This document shows positions 63,774 through 64,000 of a stretch of 64,000 nt of DNA, one piece after another. This DNA comes from Pseudoips prasinana (lineage: Eukaryota; Arthropoda; Insecta; Lepidoptera; Nolidae). The notes beneath the pieces were generated by a model, which ran no database searches, was not told the origin of the DNA, and saw nothing but the letters and a program-made list of their open reading frames with translations. The stretch lies in contig OX621253.1 in assembly GCA_951640165.1 (NCBI GenBank), forward strand, positions 15,456,001 through 15,520,000, in the 5' to 3' direction. Numbering within the stretch: the first letter of the stretch is position 1; the number at the start of each line of letters is the position of its first letter. A program made the translations under genes and the position numbers.

Positions 63774-64000
63774 CTAAAAAATAGCATAAAATAAAGCAAA
63801 ATGTAAAAGCGATAAACATAGACACCTTCTTCCTAAAAAAATATACTAAGTACTTATTTACCTATAACCATGCATAAAAATAGGTTTCATTAAAATAATT
63901 AAAATATAATTATGTTCTATATTTTCTAGTCAAACACTAATAGAAATTTTAATAATTTAATACTTTATCAGATATTTTTCACTAAGTAATCATAATTTTT
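63774..64000 (-). other. Probable intron of the MULE-type gene
   Basis: Upstream of the acceptor the minus strand is T/A-rich without protein-like frames. The Met-rich hydrophobic start readable at 63825 is intron sequence, not a signal peptide. No donor site could be fixed before the window end. Confidence 0.45.

Noticed and set aside
63774..63825. Signal peptide at the start of the FLYWCH frame (MSMFIAFTFCFILCYF)
   Set aside because: The hydrophobic stretch is the polypyrimidine tract of a 3' splice site read as protein.

Overview
The window looks like nuclear DNA from a moth or butterfly (Lepidoptera). It is AT-rich and almost entirely transposable-element debris. The evidence is the repeat content. 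There are many copies of the 'gacgtccactgctggac' RTE tail, Lep1-type Helitron ends (hairpin plus CTAG at one end, TC..CTAATATTATAAA at the other), several tRNA-headed SINE families, and BEL/Pao, R1-clade, RTE-clade, mariner-like and Mutator-like coding remnants. I found no host gene that I could defend.

Layout. 1-4954: 3' three quarters of a decayed BEL/Pao LTR retrotransposon with its 3' LTR. 7357-12229: an R1-clade LINE with a target-site duplication, poly(A), an intact 1025-residue endonuclease/reverse transcriptase and a damaged ORF1. 12.2-37 kb: SINEs, LINE 3' ends, MITEs, Helitrons, and a 75-base-arm hairpin at 17602-17784. 36.6-37.1 kb: an internally deleted mariner-like transposase. 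37943-41111: a near full-length RTE-clade LINE (minus strand) inserted into a SINE. 42-47.6 kb: nested SINEs, MITEs and Helitrons, including a tRNA-headed SINE whose tail matches the 3' UTR of the R1-clade LINE. 47691-50433: a 2.7-kb terminal-inverted-repeat element carrying a LINE and a tRNA-like insert. 50.4-61.4 kb: more SINEs (including 5S-rRNA-derived ones), Helitrons and hairpins. 62402-63773: a FLYWCH/MULE-type (Mutator-like) transposase on the minus strand, probably the 3' exon of a spliced gene running off the window.

The parts interact as donors and parasites. The R1-clade LINE shares its 3' tail with a SINE. The RTE LINE shares both ends with internally deleted derivatives. Helitrons, SINEs and LINEs are nested in one another, and several insertions can be dated relative to each other from target duplications or from an uninterrupted second copy in the window. 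A second theme is a set of single-copy, nearly perfect short-loop inverted repeats. For one of them, a second repeat copy shows that an inverted duplication separates the two copies.

Limits: all family calls come from reading motifs and comparing copies within the window. Repeat boundaries are usually good to 5-30 bases. Percent identities were not computed.
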